The notes below the pieces were generated by a model. The model saw only the letters and a list, made by a program, of their open reading frames with translations. It was not told the origin of the DNA and did no database searches. Source: Stratiolaelaps scimitus (taxonomy: Eukaryota; Arthropoda; Arachnida; Mesostigmata; Laelapidae). From it: DNA of 64,000 bases. Below are positions 1 to 10,869 of this stretch, piece by piece. Location: the NCBI GenBank assembly GCA_019614645.1, contig JABWDB010000001.1, positions 27,831,501 to 27,895,500 of the forward strand. Reading direction: 5' to 3'. Numbering within the stretch: position 1 is the stretch's first letter; each line of letters opens with the position of its first letter. Made by a program: the position numbers and the translations under genes.

Positions 1-597
1 GTCTTCTGCTATCCAACTTGGTGTTTGCTACAGTCAAACCGCGCTGTTGACAAATCGACGAATTCACTATGTAGGCAATTAGTAAGGTGAACGATAATGG
101 GAAGTGATTTTCGAGATGGCTGCCTTCGAGATACTCATACTGTTAAAGAGGGCGAGACCAAGCGAGAGTATACATCATAGCTATGGTGGTCGTTCGTACG
201 GTGCGACGTGGTGGTGGTGGTGTTTCAGCCCTCTAAGAGCCTGATCGCAAGGAGCTCGTTTGTCGGTTACACGGTTAAGTCCTATGGCTGGGAGCGGCGG
301 ATTGCAACAACGTTGCCGCGTTGGTTGTACGAAGAATATCGTGGGTTGTTAGGGCTAACGAGGCGTACTACGTTCAGCTGATTTCCTTTTCAGAGTCGAG
401 GGCTTAAGGGTGGCCTGAGCTTCACTCAAAGGGCCTCTGGGACAGGCAAAGCCACCACGACATGAATTTTCCTGCAAACACTACGACGCATACGCGCGTG
501 AATGTGTGTATGTTGCAACAAACAAACTGCACCAAATGCCCTGAAGCCACTGATTGATTGATGATGACACTAGCGATATTCCAGTTATATACTTGTT

Positions 598-656
<59 letters not shown>

Positions 657-2290
657 TGCTCATGTATATATGCGCGTATATTCGTGAGGAAATTCTGAGG
701 ATCTCTTCTAGGACTGGAGGCTGCTTCCAACCACCATAAATTTTAGTGATAGATTGAATACGGGACAAAGCTAATCCTGTACTTTTTTTTATTAGCAACC
801 CCTGCAAGTTGGAAGCCAGAACCCCACCGTGTTTCTCAGTGGATTGAGTAAATGCACGTAAAGGGCCGGTTGCGACTGAAAAGCTACAAGAAAGCTGGCT
901 AGAAGCAATAAACAACCGTTATGTTCCGAAGCGTAACCCAAATCCAAATGATTTTGTTATAGCTCGCAATAACTGCTGAATTACTCAAGTCGATACACTC
1001 AGATGGTACAACATCCGAACGCCGGCAGACTTTACCTAGACACATGCTGAGAGTTTATCTAGAGACATCCTTATTGAGTAATAGTCCTGAACATTTCATC
1101 GACTAGGTGTATGGATATATAATGATACTTCTTCTCAGATTACTCCGATCCAATATAATCATATGTAATACTGTATTATGCCGTACAAAACTGTTTATTA
1201 TAGATTGGGTGACATCTTTGCCCCACTTAGATGCGCTGTTTCTGCATAAATCCGAATTTAATTAGAGTGCCGTTGACTCGATGCCAGCAAAGGTGACAAC
1301 TTGGCAATGAGTAATAATATTTTCGTCATTTTGCCGACCCTGCATTCTCGTATATAGTGATGTGCATCGTTAAACACCAGTTCTAAATTACGATATTGCT
1401 ACCAATTTATTTGTGGTACTCTCATTCTCCAGTCTGTTCGGAAATTCCTCTGAAAAGGTAGTCTGATAGGGGAATTAGCGATCGACCTCCGGAGATCCAC
1501 GGGAACCCGGCATAGAAATCTCACGACTATAGAATTGTCTAATCCTTGCCCAAGGCCTGCGGGACAAGGGGCGAAACACAAGGTATATACGAGGGGAGTA
1601 GAGGCTAGCGCAAAAGGTCCCGTCGCTACTTCGTCTCGTAGGAGGTGCTTCCCTTCAGCTCTGTCCTTGAGTGTCGGGTTGAGGCGGAGGCATGGCTGCT
1701 TTTTCGTTGCTAGCATCATTGGGGTTATGAGTGGACGCCGGCGGTCAGGGACTCATATTTAAGAACATGCCGCTGCTGACCTTGACGATCGCTAGTGAAT
1801 AGTTCGTGGAGCGCTGCGTCTCGGTGCGGCCTATCTACGGGCACAGATAGTCCTCTCGGCTTGCACACGAGGCTACGTTGCGCCACGCGGCGCATTTGCA
1901 CAGTGGAGCAGACATGGACAGTAGAGCGCGCAACGTTAACATAGCATTGCTCTAAGGCGGTCGTGCGTGTCCGCGTGCCCCACAGACCACAGACAACTTT
2001 CTTCTACCGCATTTCTGCCTACTCCTGTCCTGCAAGTACCCTTGATATTAGCAATGCTAAAATGAGACTGTATGGGGGCGGCAGTTGGGATATATCAGTG
2101 AAGGCACTTCTGGAGGGGGGTATGGGGCTGATCCTGCGGATGTTTGGCTATTTGTGTCTGTGGCCGTGTGTGTGTGTTTGTGTGATGTGGGTGCACTGAC
2201 ACTCATCCTCTCCGCCTGTCCCGTCCCGCAAGAGCTCCTCGCGCCCTCCCATTATTCCGTGCGGACCGCCCCAACCCCACCCACCGCTCT
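1..2290. other. gene-poor left flank
   Basis: I see no recognisable gene here. Short open frames on both strands (longest about 145 codons on the minus strand, over the (TA)n tract) show no domain or family signature. A GT-rich tract near 2166-2185 lies shortly before the presumed promoter of the host gene. The stretch is best read as intergenic sequence upstream of that gene. Confidence 0.6.
601..654. repeat. (TA)27 microsatellite
   Basis: An uninterrupted run of TA dinucleotides 54 bp long. The Ile/Tyr-rich open frames across it are artefacts of the repeat. Confidence 0.97.
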
Positions 2291-2298
2291 TCTCGATC

Positions 2299-2306
2299 TA
2301 TATAAT
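2299..2306 (+). promoter_or_regulatory. TATA-like box upstream of the host gene
   Basis: TATATAAT lies about 120 bp before the first well-contexted ATG (2416, preceded by CCACC) and about 340 bp before a strong splice acceptor (2637-2638). A transcript would be expected to start around 2325-2340. The ATG at 2416 opens a four-codon reading frame, and the ATG at 2427 opens a 150-codon frame overlapping the main frame. An unspliced transcript would thus meet upstream start codons before the main frame. The assignment rests on position and sequence only. Confidence 0.4.
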
Positions 2307-2638
2307 ATCTAAGAAGCTCGCTCCTTCTACCGACCGAGCGCTCGACGTTCGTTCGTTCGCCCTTGCCTGCTCGTCTCGGGTATCGGCGTCAGCGCATCGC
2401 ATCGCCCCCTCCACCATGAGTCCACTATGAACCTCTTCGACTCTGGCTCGCGGTCCCCTATCTTCTGGCCCTCTTCCAGTGCGGCCCACCCATCCCGGTT
2501 AGCTGCCGTCCGCGTGTCGCAAGCAGATTCTAATTCTCCTTGCTCCTCTGGTTTGCTCGCTTCTTCCTTCTCCCCCTACCGCCAGGTCTCTCTTTCTCTC
2601 TCGGTCACTCACACAGCGGCTTCTTTCGTTCTTCACAG

Positions 2639-4606
2639 GCGGTCGTTCTGGCGTTCCCCGAGGCTGATTCTGATTCTCATGCAGATCATCGCACCAGCGT
2701 CGCTGCTGCTGTTGCAGGTCCCGAAGCCGCAGCTACCACCACCATTGGCTCCCGAACGCCGTCGAGACTTGTCCACGACGACGAAGCGACGCCAGCATCA
2801 TCGACTCAACGTCCAGCAACGTCGGGTCCGATCGATGACGACGACGATAACGACGGCGACGACAACAACATCAAAGTAGGCTCCACGACGACGTCGTCGT
2901 CCGTGAAACGGGATGATGTAACGCCTACGTTCACAGCAGTAGCTGCAGCGCCACCGTCGCCGCCGCCGCCTCAGGTAGCGTCGTCGGCCTGGACGTCGCT
3001 CAACGCCAACAGCAGGCAGAGGCAACAGGATCAGGGCAACCCGAACAGCCGAACTGATACCAGCAGCGCGACAACATCAACGAGGAACCAGCCGGCAGTT
3101 TCTCCCTGCTCACTCGCCCATACACCTGCATCGTCCTTATCAGCCGGCGCCGTATTGTCACCGAGCTCATGCGGCTTGTCATCGACAGCGTCGTTCCCGT
3201 CCTCTGCAACCCAATGTACGACTCATACGACAGCTATTGCTGTCACCGCAGCCATCGTTGCCACAACGAAACCGACGAGCACTGCTACCGTCATCAACAC
3301 AGTCGCCAGCACAACCCCTACAAATATCAGGAGCAGAGATAAAGCTAGCTGTAAATGTAAAATAATCAGTACTAGTAACAATAGTAATAATAATAATCAT
3401 CATCATAATAATAATAAAAATTACAAGATTAAGGTAAGTAACAATCATAATAGTACCGGCCATTCTACTGCTTACAGCAGTGGCAGCAGCTGTAGTTCCA
3501 ATCGTCCCAGTCATAAGCCATCATCGTCATCAAAATCGCCACCATCATCAGCATCGCCGTCTGCCTCGGTCTCGTCCTCAGGCTCGCCTTCATCACCGTC
3601 ACCATCATCGTCACTTCATTCACTGCTCAACACCAACACCTCCCCTAGCACTGCCGTGCCCAGCACAGCTAGCACTTCCTCCACAGTAACGACCACTGCT
3701 GTCATCGCCTCAGCCATTACAGCCGCCGCCGCCGCAACCGCCGCCGGCGCCGCCGCCAGCACCGCCAATTGCAGCAATAACAATAGCAGAAGCAGCGGCA
3801 GCAGTAGTAGTCACAACGCTGAAGCGTCACTGGACGCTGCCGCCGCCGCCGCCGCCAAGAGGAAGATGAGCGGTCAAGACGACTCGTCATCGCAGGAGTC
3901 CGGCCCGTCACAGAGCGATCTCTTGCCGCGGGCAGATTGTTCGTTGCGAAAAAACGGCGCCCTGTCGGAGGGGGTGAACCTTAATGCCAATGACCTAAAT
4001 AACTCGGCTTCTGTCGCCAGCAACGACAAGAAGAAAGCTACGCAGCTACCTGTCCCGTCGATCTATCGCACCAGGCATTCGGTAGCGTCCGCGCCCGACC
4101 TGGAGGCGATCATCGTCACCGAGTATTCGGTGCCACTCACCAACGCCCACAAGGCGCCCGCCGTTCTCCAGCCGTTCAACGCCTGCCGTCCGCTCGCCGT
4201 CCTGCTGCGATTCCGGGTCGCGCAGGTGGCGTCTGGCTTCTGCACGTTCCTCCTCGGCTGCTCAGCGCTGCTCGACCGCGACACGCGGCACGTGCTGTTC
4301 GCTGCGTGCATCATCGGCCTCCTTTGCGTCTTCTGCACGGCGATGCACATCATCGACTGCCGGCAGAAGGGCCCACAGGGCCTGCAGTACATCTTCCCCG
4401 GCGTGCATGTCACCCTCACGGTGACACTGACGACGGTCGGCGTAATCGCATGCCTTGGCACGTGCATCGTGCACGCGACTAGCACGGATAACCGCAACGT
4501 GTTCAAGTTGGCCGTCTCGCAAAGTGTTGCACTGACGCCGTGGCTGCTCGTCGAGATTGCGACGATCGCGTTACGCGTGATGTGGGCCCGACGTTTCATC
4601 AGCTGA
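2639..4606 (+). CDS. uncharacterised four-transmembrane protein with long low-complexity N-terminal region; 5' start unresolved
   Basis: The frame is open from 2540 to the TGA at 4604-4606, but its first in-frame ATG is at 3866, which gives a 246-residue protein. I start the feature at 2639, just after a good splice acceptor (pyrimidine tract, CACAG at 2634-2638), because the frame stays open for another 1.2 kb upstream of 3866. It stays open even through AT-rich sequence (3350-3450) where the other frames are full of stops. That suggests translation from a start in an upstream exon. The upstream part is rich in Ser, Thr, Ala, Asn and His (NNNNHHHNNN near 3390). Counting from 3866, residues 1-105 are polar, and four hydrophobic helices lie near 117-137, 142-163, 180-203 and 214-238, ending in the basic tail ARRFIS. 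It is likely an integral membrane protein. I do not recognise the family, and function is unknown. A donor-like AAG/GTAAGT at 3431-3439 might also mark an intron. Confidence 0.6.
   Translation, partial: AVVLAFPEADSDSHADHRTSVAAAVAGPEAAATTTIGSRTPSRLVHDDEATPASSTQRPATSGPIDDDDDNDGDDNNIKVGSTTTSSSVKRDDVTPTFTAVAAAPPSPPPPQVASSAWTSLNANSRQRQQDQGNPNSRTDTSSATTSTRNQPAVSPCSLAHTPASSLSAGAVLSPSSCGLSSTASFPSSATQCTTHTTAIAVTAAIVATTKPTSTATVINTVASTTPTNIRSRDKASCKCKIISTSNNSNNNNHHHNNNKNYKIKVSNNHNSTGHSTAYSSGSSCSSNRPSHKPSSSSKSPPSSASPSASVSSSGSPSSPSPSSSLHSLLNTNTSPSTAVPSTASTSSTVTTTAVIASAITAAAAATAAGAAASTANCSNNNSRSSGSSSSHNAEASLDAAAAAAAKRKMSGQDDSSSQESGPSQSDLLPRADCSLRKNGALSEGVNLNANDLNNSASVASNDKKKATQLPVPSIYRTRHSVASAPDLEAIIVTEYSVPLTNAHKAPAVLQPFNACRPLAVLLRFRVAQVASGFCTFLLGCSALLDRDTRHVLFAACIIGLLCVFCTAMHIIDCRQKGPQGLQYIFPGVHVTLTVTLTTVGVIACLGTCIVHATSTDNRNVFKLAVSQSVALTPWLLVEIATIALRVMWARRFIS
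3716..3858 (+). repeat. GCC/GCA-rich trinucleotide repeats within the coding frame
   Basis: Two GCC-rich blocks (about 3720-3765 and 3835-3857) encode polyalanine in the host frame. Between them AAC/AGC-rich sequence encodes Asn/Ser. Such repeats are prone to length change and could vary between individuals. Confidence 0.8.
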
Positions 4607-5769
4607 CCGTAACCATCTCTGATGTGTCGGACGTTGAAGTCGGCCTTACTTACGGCATGGTGCTGCGGCAGCCGAAGAAGTCGTCGTAGTGGAAACAGCC
4701 GGAGGCGGCGATATCTGCGGCTGCCGCGCTGGAAACGCTTGCCACCATAAGAGTGATGATGGGCACATGCCGCTGTAGACAGCAATGCACGAGAGATTAT
4801 AAATGGACAATGCTGACGATGAGTAAATATAGATATATATGTATACGTAGGTAGCGGATGTGGTTGGACAGGGGAATCAGTGCTGAGCGATGAATGGTCA
4901 CCGGTCGAATCTTCAAGAGAATGAAGGACGCGAAGTTAGAAACAATAATTCGCTGACGACAGACAAACAACATACTTTGTATTGACATTGCACACTGTAC
5001 ATTTTTCCGCTCTCTGACGAATCTCCCTCGATCGATCGACAGCAGGATGCTGGCGACGATGATGATAATTGTAAACGACAAGATCGATCGACGGGCCGAG
5101 AAGTGGCGAGACACGAAACGATCCACTGATCGTAACGTATTTGAGATTATTTTCATGTACAAACACAGTTAAGAAATTTGAAGAAACAAAGAGCGACGAA
5201 TGAATGAATGAATTAATTAATGCATGAGTTAGTGCGAGTGAGATTGGATCGAATGCCGAGTAACATAGTGGTGGAATCATTGTTGCAGGCCACACGGCGA
5301 GTGAAGGGAGGGTGTTTGCGGACTAATCAATGGGGGACCGAAAAACGCGTGAGCCGTGTAGAGTTATTGCTGTCGTTAACACACATATATTTACAATTGC
5401 AACACACACACACATACAGGCACACACGCAAACGCACACGAACATTTCACTTGAGTGGTCGTCGAGACGAGTTTGAACGACAAGTGTTTGCTTATTGTTA
5501 CCTCTGTTTCTTTTTTGTTTTGATTTTGATAATTGTTGTAATCTCGTGTTGTAAGATAATATTTCGAATGAGAACGTTTCTTTGGCTGAAAATGGAAACG
5601 ATTTTATGCTGGTCCTTGAATCCGTGTTGCGCCAACATTGTACGTACAATTCATACAAAACGTGGAAGCAAAACGACCCGTACCGAAGGTCGCGTAGAAT
5701 GCCGTCAAACGGTAGTCAAAATAGTCAATGGCCAACTAGTCATTTGTACTGGTTTAATATATTATATAC

Positions 5770-5770
<1 letters not shown>

Positions 5771-5800
<30 letters not shown>
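5771..5800. repeat. (TA)15 microsatellite
   Basis: A perfect TA run within the presumed 3' UTR of the host gene. Confidence 0.95.
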
Positions 5801-5803
<3 letters not shown>

Positions 5804-5871
5804 GCAGGGTCCATACAAAGGAATATTGAAGGGAACGTATCATTATTTCTATGTGTGCTGATAGGGAGGCG

Positions 5872-5881
5872 AATAAATAAA
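5872..5881 (+). terminator. candidate polyadenylation signal (two overlapping AATAAA)
   Basis: Two overlapping AATAAA hexamers lie about 1.27 kb after the host stop codon. They are placed suitably for a proximal poly(A) site, but the motif is common in AT-rich DNA. Confidence 0.35.
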
Positions 5882-6293
5882 GAAAAGCTAAAGTAACTGA
5901 GGCGGGGCAAAACTCTGTTGAGAGGGAAACTGCAAAATAACATGACCCTGTAGGACCTATGTCACTGACTCACTGTGAGCTGCGGAGCATGTCCTTTTCC
6001 GATATTGGCGGACGATGATTTGTTTGCGGTGGGCGTAGGTGTATTGATACATCCTCAATAAGGGTGTATGTTGAAAGGCGCATTCGAAACAATCCTCGGC
6101 TGTTGATGATTCTAATATAAACAGTCGATGAATGAGGTAATATGATGTTTACTAAGGATACTGTAGGAGTAGCCTACCATCGGGTGGATATTCTCGTGAC
6201 AATAATGAAAAGGGATATTAAAAAAATGACAAAGGTAAAATACATTGAAAGAAGTATCTACAGAATCGCCAGTTATGTATGTTATAACTTTGG

Positions 6294-6299
6294 AATAAA
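6294..6299 (+). terminator. candidate distal polyadenylation signal AATAAA
   Basis: AATAAA followed by the T-rich ACTATTTTGTC, which resembles a signal plus downstream element. It is a possible distal end of the host transcript. Confidence 0.3.
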
Positions 6300-6867
6300 A
6301 CTATTTTGTCAATGAGAGATGATAAAATGCGTATTCCTTGAGGTGAACAACAGGAAAATGGTGCATGTATATATATATATATATCTTTCTAACTGTTTGT
6401 CCCTTCTACATCTCTCATCTGTTATTGTATCATTATATTATCACAGCTTCTATCAATTAAAAAACGAACACTGTACCCGACTAATCTGGGATAGGCTTGC
6501 TGCGGCAGAAATAGAATACTTAAAGGAGAAGAATGGAAAATTGTGTCCTCGATTAACACATGTTCCATCGGCATTCGCAGGAACGAACATGTCAGCAGCA
6601 AAGGATAAATCCTAACATTAGTCTATGAATAGGAGTGTTGAACCCTGACAGGTGCACTCCCTCCAAACGACGTATTATGTTATCATATTAGCATATTTAG
6701 CAAATGTTGAAAAATTTTTGTTACATTACTTCGTGGTTGACACTCCAGCATATTCTTATGTAAACCACTGCGAAGCGGGCCTAGCTACGGAAGTACACCG
6801 CACTCCAGGCAATCCACCTCTTTTCCCCCTTGCTTTTGAAACCTTAGGCGGGCACGGCCTCCTCACT

Positions 6868-7035
6868 GCGAACTTACTCGAAGGGGTCTACCATAGGCTG
6901 ATCCGCGCCACCGGGGCACAAGCGCGCAGGATCTTTCCTTCTGCAACGTCTGTCCCTCGCTCTGCAGAGGGCCAATGCCATCACCTTCCTCGGAACGATG
7001 TCGGCCTCGGCCCCGGTCTCCAACTAATCCCCCCA
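6868..7035 (+). repeat. LINE-like retroposon 3'-end fragment, copy 1
   Basis: This stretch matches 57504-57625 at roughly three quarters of positions by eye. Shared blocks include GGTCTACCA, GCGCAGGATC and CCCTCGCT-TGCAGAG, in the same order. The second copy translates as EGVYHICATEDKSAGS followed by LSLAVQRGNS. The open frame spanning copy 1 is shifted part-way, so the copy is decayed. The conserved, once-coding block suggests the end of a LINE reverse-transcriptase ORF, but the family is not identified. Confidence 0.5.
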
Positions 7036-7049
7036 AATAGTCCCTAGAA

Positions 7050-9940
7050 ATAATTCCTAATTATTATATGTTTGAATAACTTTTGTGCATTACTTCAACT
7101 ACGCAAGATCACGAAACCATGATTCCATGTGTTCAACACGAAAACATGATTCTATCTGAACGTTGTTGTAGAAACGGCTGTACTTGCCCAATGACAGTGT
7201 TGTGTCTAGGCAAATATCAGCGATGCGTTACTCAAAGGCCGAAAGAACACCGTGTCGCCAAGACTATTTCTGCGTCTACAGAATGTTTCTCCATCTATGA
7301 AATGCACGAAGTCGGCGATTTCCATAACGATAACTAGCCATAGTAAGGGGAGCTCGCTAAGCAAACGTAAGCAGAGCGGCTTTCTGCAGTATAATGTTTA
7401 TTTATACGACACTGCGGAAATATGATATTGGGTACGAAACGTACACACAAAGCAAACTGTTTAAGATCTGTTCGGGTATGTGCTTTGTAAATATCTTTAC
7501 GTCGATTTTTTATGCGAGTCGTCTTTTGCGTGCTTCGGTCCCCCTGCGATGTATGATCTAAAAAGATTCTGCATGGAACTACTTTGATGTCATTGCAACA
7601 GACTCCTTTTGCGATTGCTTAAACTCCATCTGTGTAGTTGAGCCCAAATTAAATGTATAGAGGTGCTCACATGTCAGCTATGGCACGGCCTTTATAGACG
7701 TTAGTGAAGACCCCTCAAGATACTTGATCTCTTGACGGCATACCCCTTTCCGCAAACGAACTACACTTCAAACTGGAGCGCAAACAGCATTACTCTTAGA
7801 AAGGAAAAACGCTCTGCACTCAGTGCATTAGTAACTCTTCAATTTGCATCTGAATGCTGCACAGGCAGTAGAATGTATTAGCCCGACTGTGTGCAATGAT
7901 CATCTTCCCCGAGCTCACCAGTCGTTAGAAAGTGGTTTTGCTACTTTCGTTCGAAAAAGCTGCCGCATTTTTCTTGCCTCCTGTTTTTTTGTCGTAGTCA
8001 TATTACGGCAGCCACTGGCAGGTTCTGCATCGGCTGATCGAAGAAAATGATGATCGGAATAGCTGCCTACCTTCGGAGGCTCAACAAAACAGTACTTCAA
8101 TCGCGCTCGCGTCTGAAGTTTTGCATTGCTCTTTTTCGATTGGTTTTAGCTAAGGCTGAAAACAGCTACTAAGTGGAGTTCTTTCGGCATAGGTGTGCAT
8201 TTGCCGTTACGTCACTACGTACAAGATGTAGGTTTTGTACGGTACTAGATCTTTTCATTTGTGCATTTGTCTTTCGCGGTCCCGATTTTCCATGACCTGT
8301 GACATGCGCACACCTTGAACTATTTAATATAATGTAAGTGTTAAAAAAAATATTGCATTTGTTTTTCTTGTGATTTTAAAATATGGTCTGATGTCAAACA
8401 ACCGTAAATAAGGATCGCGGTACTGAAAACGAAAATCGTCGCCCTTGTCGTATGCAAGGTTTTACGTATAAATATATAGTACCAATTCGTGATTTCCTTA
8501 AATATGGCTTCTTTTTATGTCCAATGAATATTTGATAATACTGATCCCGCCTCAACTGTTCAACAGGAAAATAGAGATGGCAGATCCATACTATAGTAGT
8601 TTCGATAACATCCGTTGGAAGGACAACTCAACTGCAATGGAAAACATGCCATACATGATACTTTGAAGTAGTCCACTCGGGCAGTATATGATTTTGAAGT
8701 TTCGGGCCAAGTACTCCTAACCACCTTTGCAACGTAGGTTGAGTTTCATAAAAGGCGGGCAACAAAATAATAATACACATGGGACGCTACTAACGTTAAG
8801 CGTTCGCATAAAGTATACCTTTCTTAGATCCACACACAATGCTAGCAAGACTGAGTTATCATTCATCTGACGCCTTCAAACTGCTGCGGTTCAACGTCAT
8901 ACCACAAGAGCCTATGTAGACCTTGACTCCCGCATAACTATATAGTTTGAACGTACGCATTAGGCAACCGCTGGAAAACTCGTTGCGAGCGAGGGGTGGC
9001 TCCGCAGACTGCAATTGAAAGGAGCCGAGAAAATACGACAGAAGGAAAAACCGTGCATACCGAATGCCTCTTACGCTTCACCGCGCACTTTGCTATTTTC
9101 GAATCGTTATGTCGTTCTTCGAGCGAACGCCTGCTATGGGGTCAATGAGGTGTTGTAATTGTTTGCCGATGAGCAACAGACGGTGGCAATAGGAGCAATG
9201 ACGAGAATATACCCCCCCCCCCCCGGGCCAGATCTTCCTCTTAAGGCGGTGGCTCTGAGGTAGAGAAAGGCGGACTTTAGTTAAAGTTAAGCTCGGCCCG
9301 CTTACTGGTATTCGTGCGTCTCTGTTAAGCGACTCCATTCACCTCTCTCTCACATGGGAATGTTAACTTCTAACAGATTGACACAGACTCTCCCCATCCG
9401 ACCTCCACGGTAAGCGAAACGGTGGCAGAATGAGCGGTGAAAATATCAGTGAAGGCGCAGTGGCCATATATAAACATAATAAATGTGCACAATAGAAAGT
9501 CGCTACAAAGAAGAAATATTCGTTTACTTGCTATTTTCATACCCTGTACGATTTTCCGTATTATAATACAAAATACGGTAAATTTTTTATTGCACTCCTC
9601 ACCTTCGTGGGGAATTATTTCGCTGAGGAAAGAAACCGAATATCCCAAGGGAGCGCGCACATGACAGAGAGACGGTAGCCAAGAGACTAGACTCTTTAAT
9701 GACGAAGGGCTTCGCAAACTCCAGTAGCACGGCGGGACATCTTTCTTCCCGAGGGATAGATTGGAAATGGATTTCATTTACCATTTTGAAGGCAACGAGG
9801 ACTGTTTCTGAATTGTGGAGGCTTTGTCTCTACGAAAGAGGTCAAAACTATCAAAACTCACCCCGAGTCACTCCGACGTCTGCCCAAAATAACCACAGTA
9901 TCCCTTTGTAGCCGCTTCCCCAAATGATGATACCGTTACA
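7050..9940. other. gene-free stretch
   Basis: I see nothing recognisable apart from the poly-C run at 9212-9224. All open frames are under about 90 codons and lack motifs. Confidence 0.6.
9212..9224. repeat. poly-C run (C13)
   Basis: Thirteen consecutive C residues, followed by GGG. Length may be uncertain because such runs are error-prone in sequencing. Confidence 0.9.
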
Positions 9941-9941
9941 A

Positions 9942-9942
<1 letters not shown>

Positions 9943-9980
<38 letters not shown>
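9943..9980. repeat. (TA)n microsatellite, interrupted
   Basis: TA repeats with one CA interruption near 9966. Confidence 0.9.
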
Positions 9981-10195
9981 CCGTTATACCGTAGCATTGG
10001 TAACAGGAGCAATTCGTACACCATAATCAGACCGGCGTTCGAAATCCCAATACCCTTGAGGAGTCGCCTCGATGCAATGATAGCAAATAATTTGAGGTAA
10101 CTTTACCCATGTGCCCATCTGAGAGAGCCCAAATTCAAGCCCAAATATTTAACCTATGGAGACACCGGCACTTGGATCTTGCGGAAGAGAACCGC

Positions 10196-10579
10196 CTATA
10201 CGGACCGCTGCCGGAAGAGGGTTGCCCCTGTTGTGCTAGCGTTTATGGCAAGGCCGAAACACTCCAACAACTCGATCACATTGTCTACCTTGAGAATAGC
10301 TGAGTTCTCCTGCAGCCATGTGGGGAGATCCGACATAGGGGTGAAGTCGCCTCGGCACAGATTATGGTCCTGCAAAAATTGCCAGCAGAAACCTTTAGTA
10401 AAATGAAGCTGGTCATTATGATAAATAGGAAGGGACCCAAAATAGAGCCCTCCGTTTTTCGAGCCGACCCTCAGCTGTTCCCCCATCTGACAGGCGTCAG
10501 CGCTTAGCCTTTTAGGTATTACTATGAGGACCTGTCGGGGCCACCTTTGCTTATTCTCTTCCTTACTCGTTCCTGGCAA
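10196..10579 (-). other. unrecognised open frame, 127 codons
   Basis: This minus-strand frame lies directly 3' of the tRNA-like sequence at 10630-10706 and could be the body of the same retroposon. The translation has a mixed, protein-like composition (for example a WLQENSAILKVDNVIELLECFG stretch, residues about 88-109) but I recognise no domain. It may be chance. Confidence 0.15.
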
Positions 10580-10629
10580 GAATCTTCAGATAAAGAAACA
10601 TGATAAAGAACTCCAACGATTCTCCGCGT

Positions 10630-10706
10630 CTGACAGGCTTTGAACCCAACACACACGTCCCTCGGGTCTAGCAGTCCAAGACGCTCACCACTAGACCATC
10701 CAGCTC
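10630..10706 (-). repeat. tRNA-derived sequence (SINE head or tRNA pseudogene)
   Basis: On the minus strand TGGTCTAGTGG (10688-10698) is a perfect fit to the RNA polymerase III A box TRGYNNARNNG. GGTTCAAAGCC (10637-10647) is close to the B box GGTTCGANNCC. Their spacing of about 40 nt is that of a tRNA gene. Between them TTGGACTGCTA resembles a tRNA-Ser anticodon arm, but the stems do not pair cleanly, so I call it a tRNA-derived SINE head or pseudogene rather than a functional tRNA gene. Confidence 0.5.
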
Positions 10707-10869
10707 ACCCCAGGATAGAGCCCTGGGGTGTCGCAACAATCATGACTTCCCCTTTAGACTCCACCTCCCCAACGTTCATGGTTTATCTACTATACAGTAG
10801 AACTGCAAGTACAGTAGAACTGCGACGGTAGAACTGCATCCGAGATTCTCCAGGATCCGGAAGGACAAA

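Larger units (their letters stand above)
4607..6315 (+). other. probable 3' UTR and downstream flank of the host gene
   Basis: No coding signal follows the TGA at 4606. The stretch contains two overlapping AATAAA signals at 5872-5881 and another at 6294-6299, so a long 3' UTR of about 1.3 or 1.7 kb is plausible. It also holds CA-rich sequence around 5401-5440 and a (TA)15 tract at 5771-5800. Open frames here (for example 5220-5861) run through the simple repeats and show no family signature. Confidence 0.4.

Noticed and set aside
481..915. 144-codon minus-strand open frame
   Set aside because: It crosses the (TA)27 tract and its core is the repeat read as Ile-Tyr.
4063..4785. 240-codon minus-strand frame opposite the host gene
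   Set aside because: It is antisense to GC-rich coding sequence; Arg/Ser/Cys-rich composition is typical of a shadow.
10020..10050. B-box-like GTTCGAAATCCC
   Set aside because: One extra base relative to the consensus and no A box upstream.
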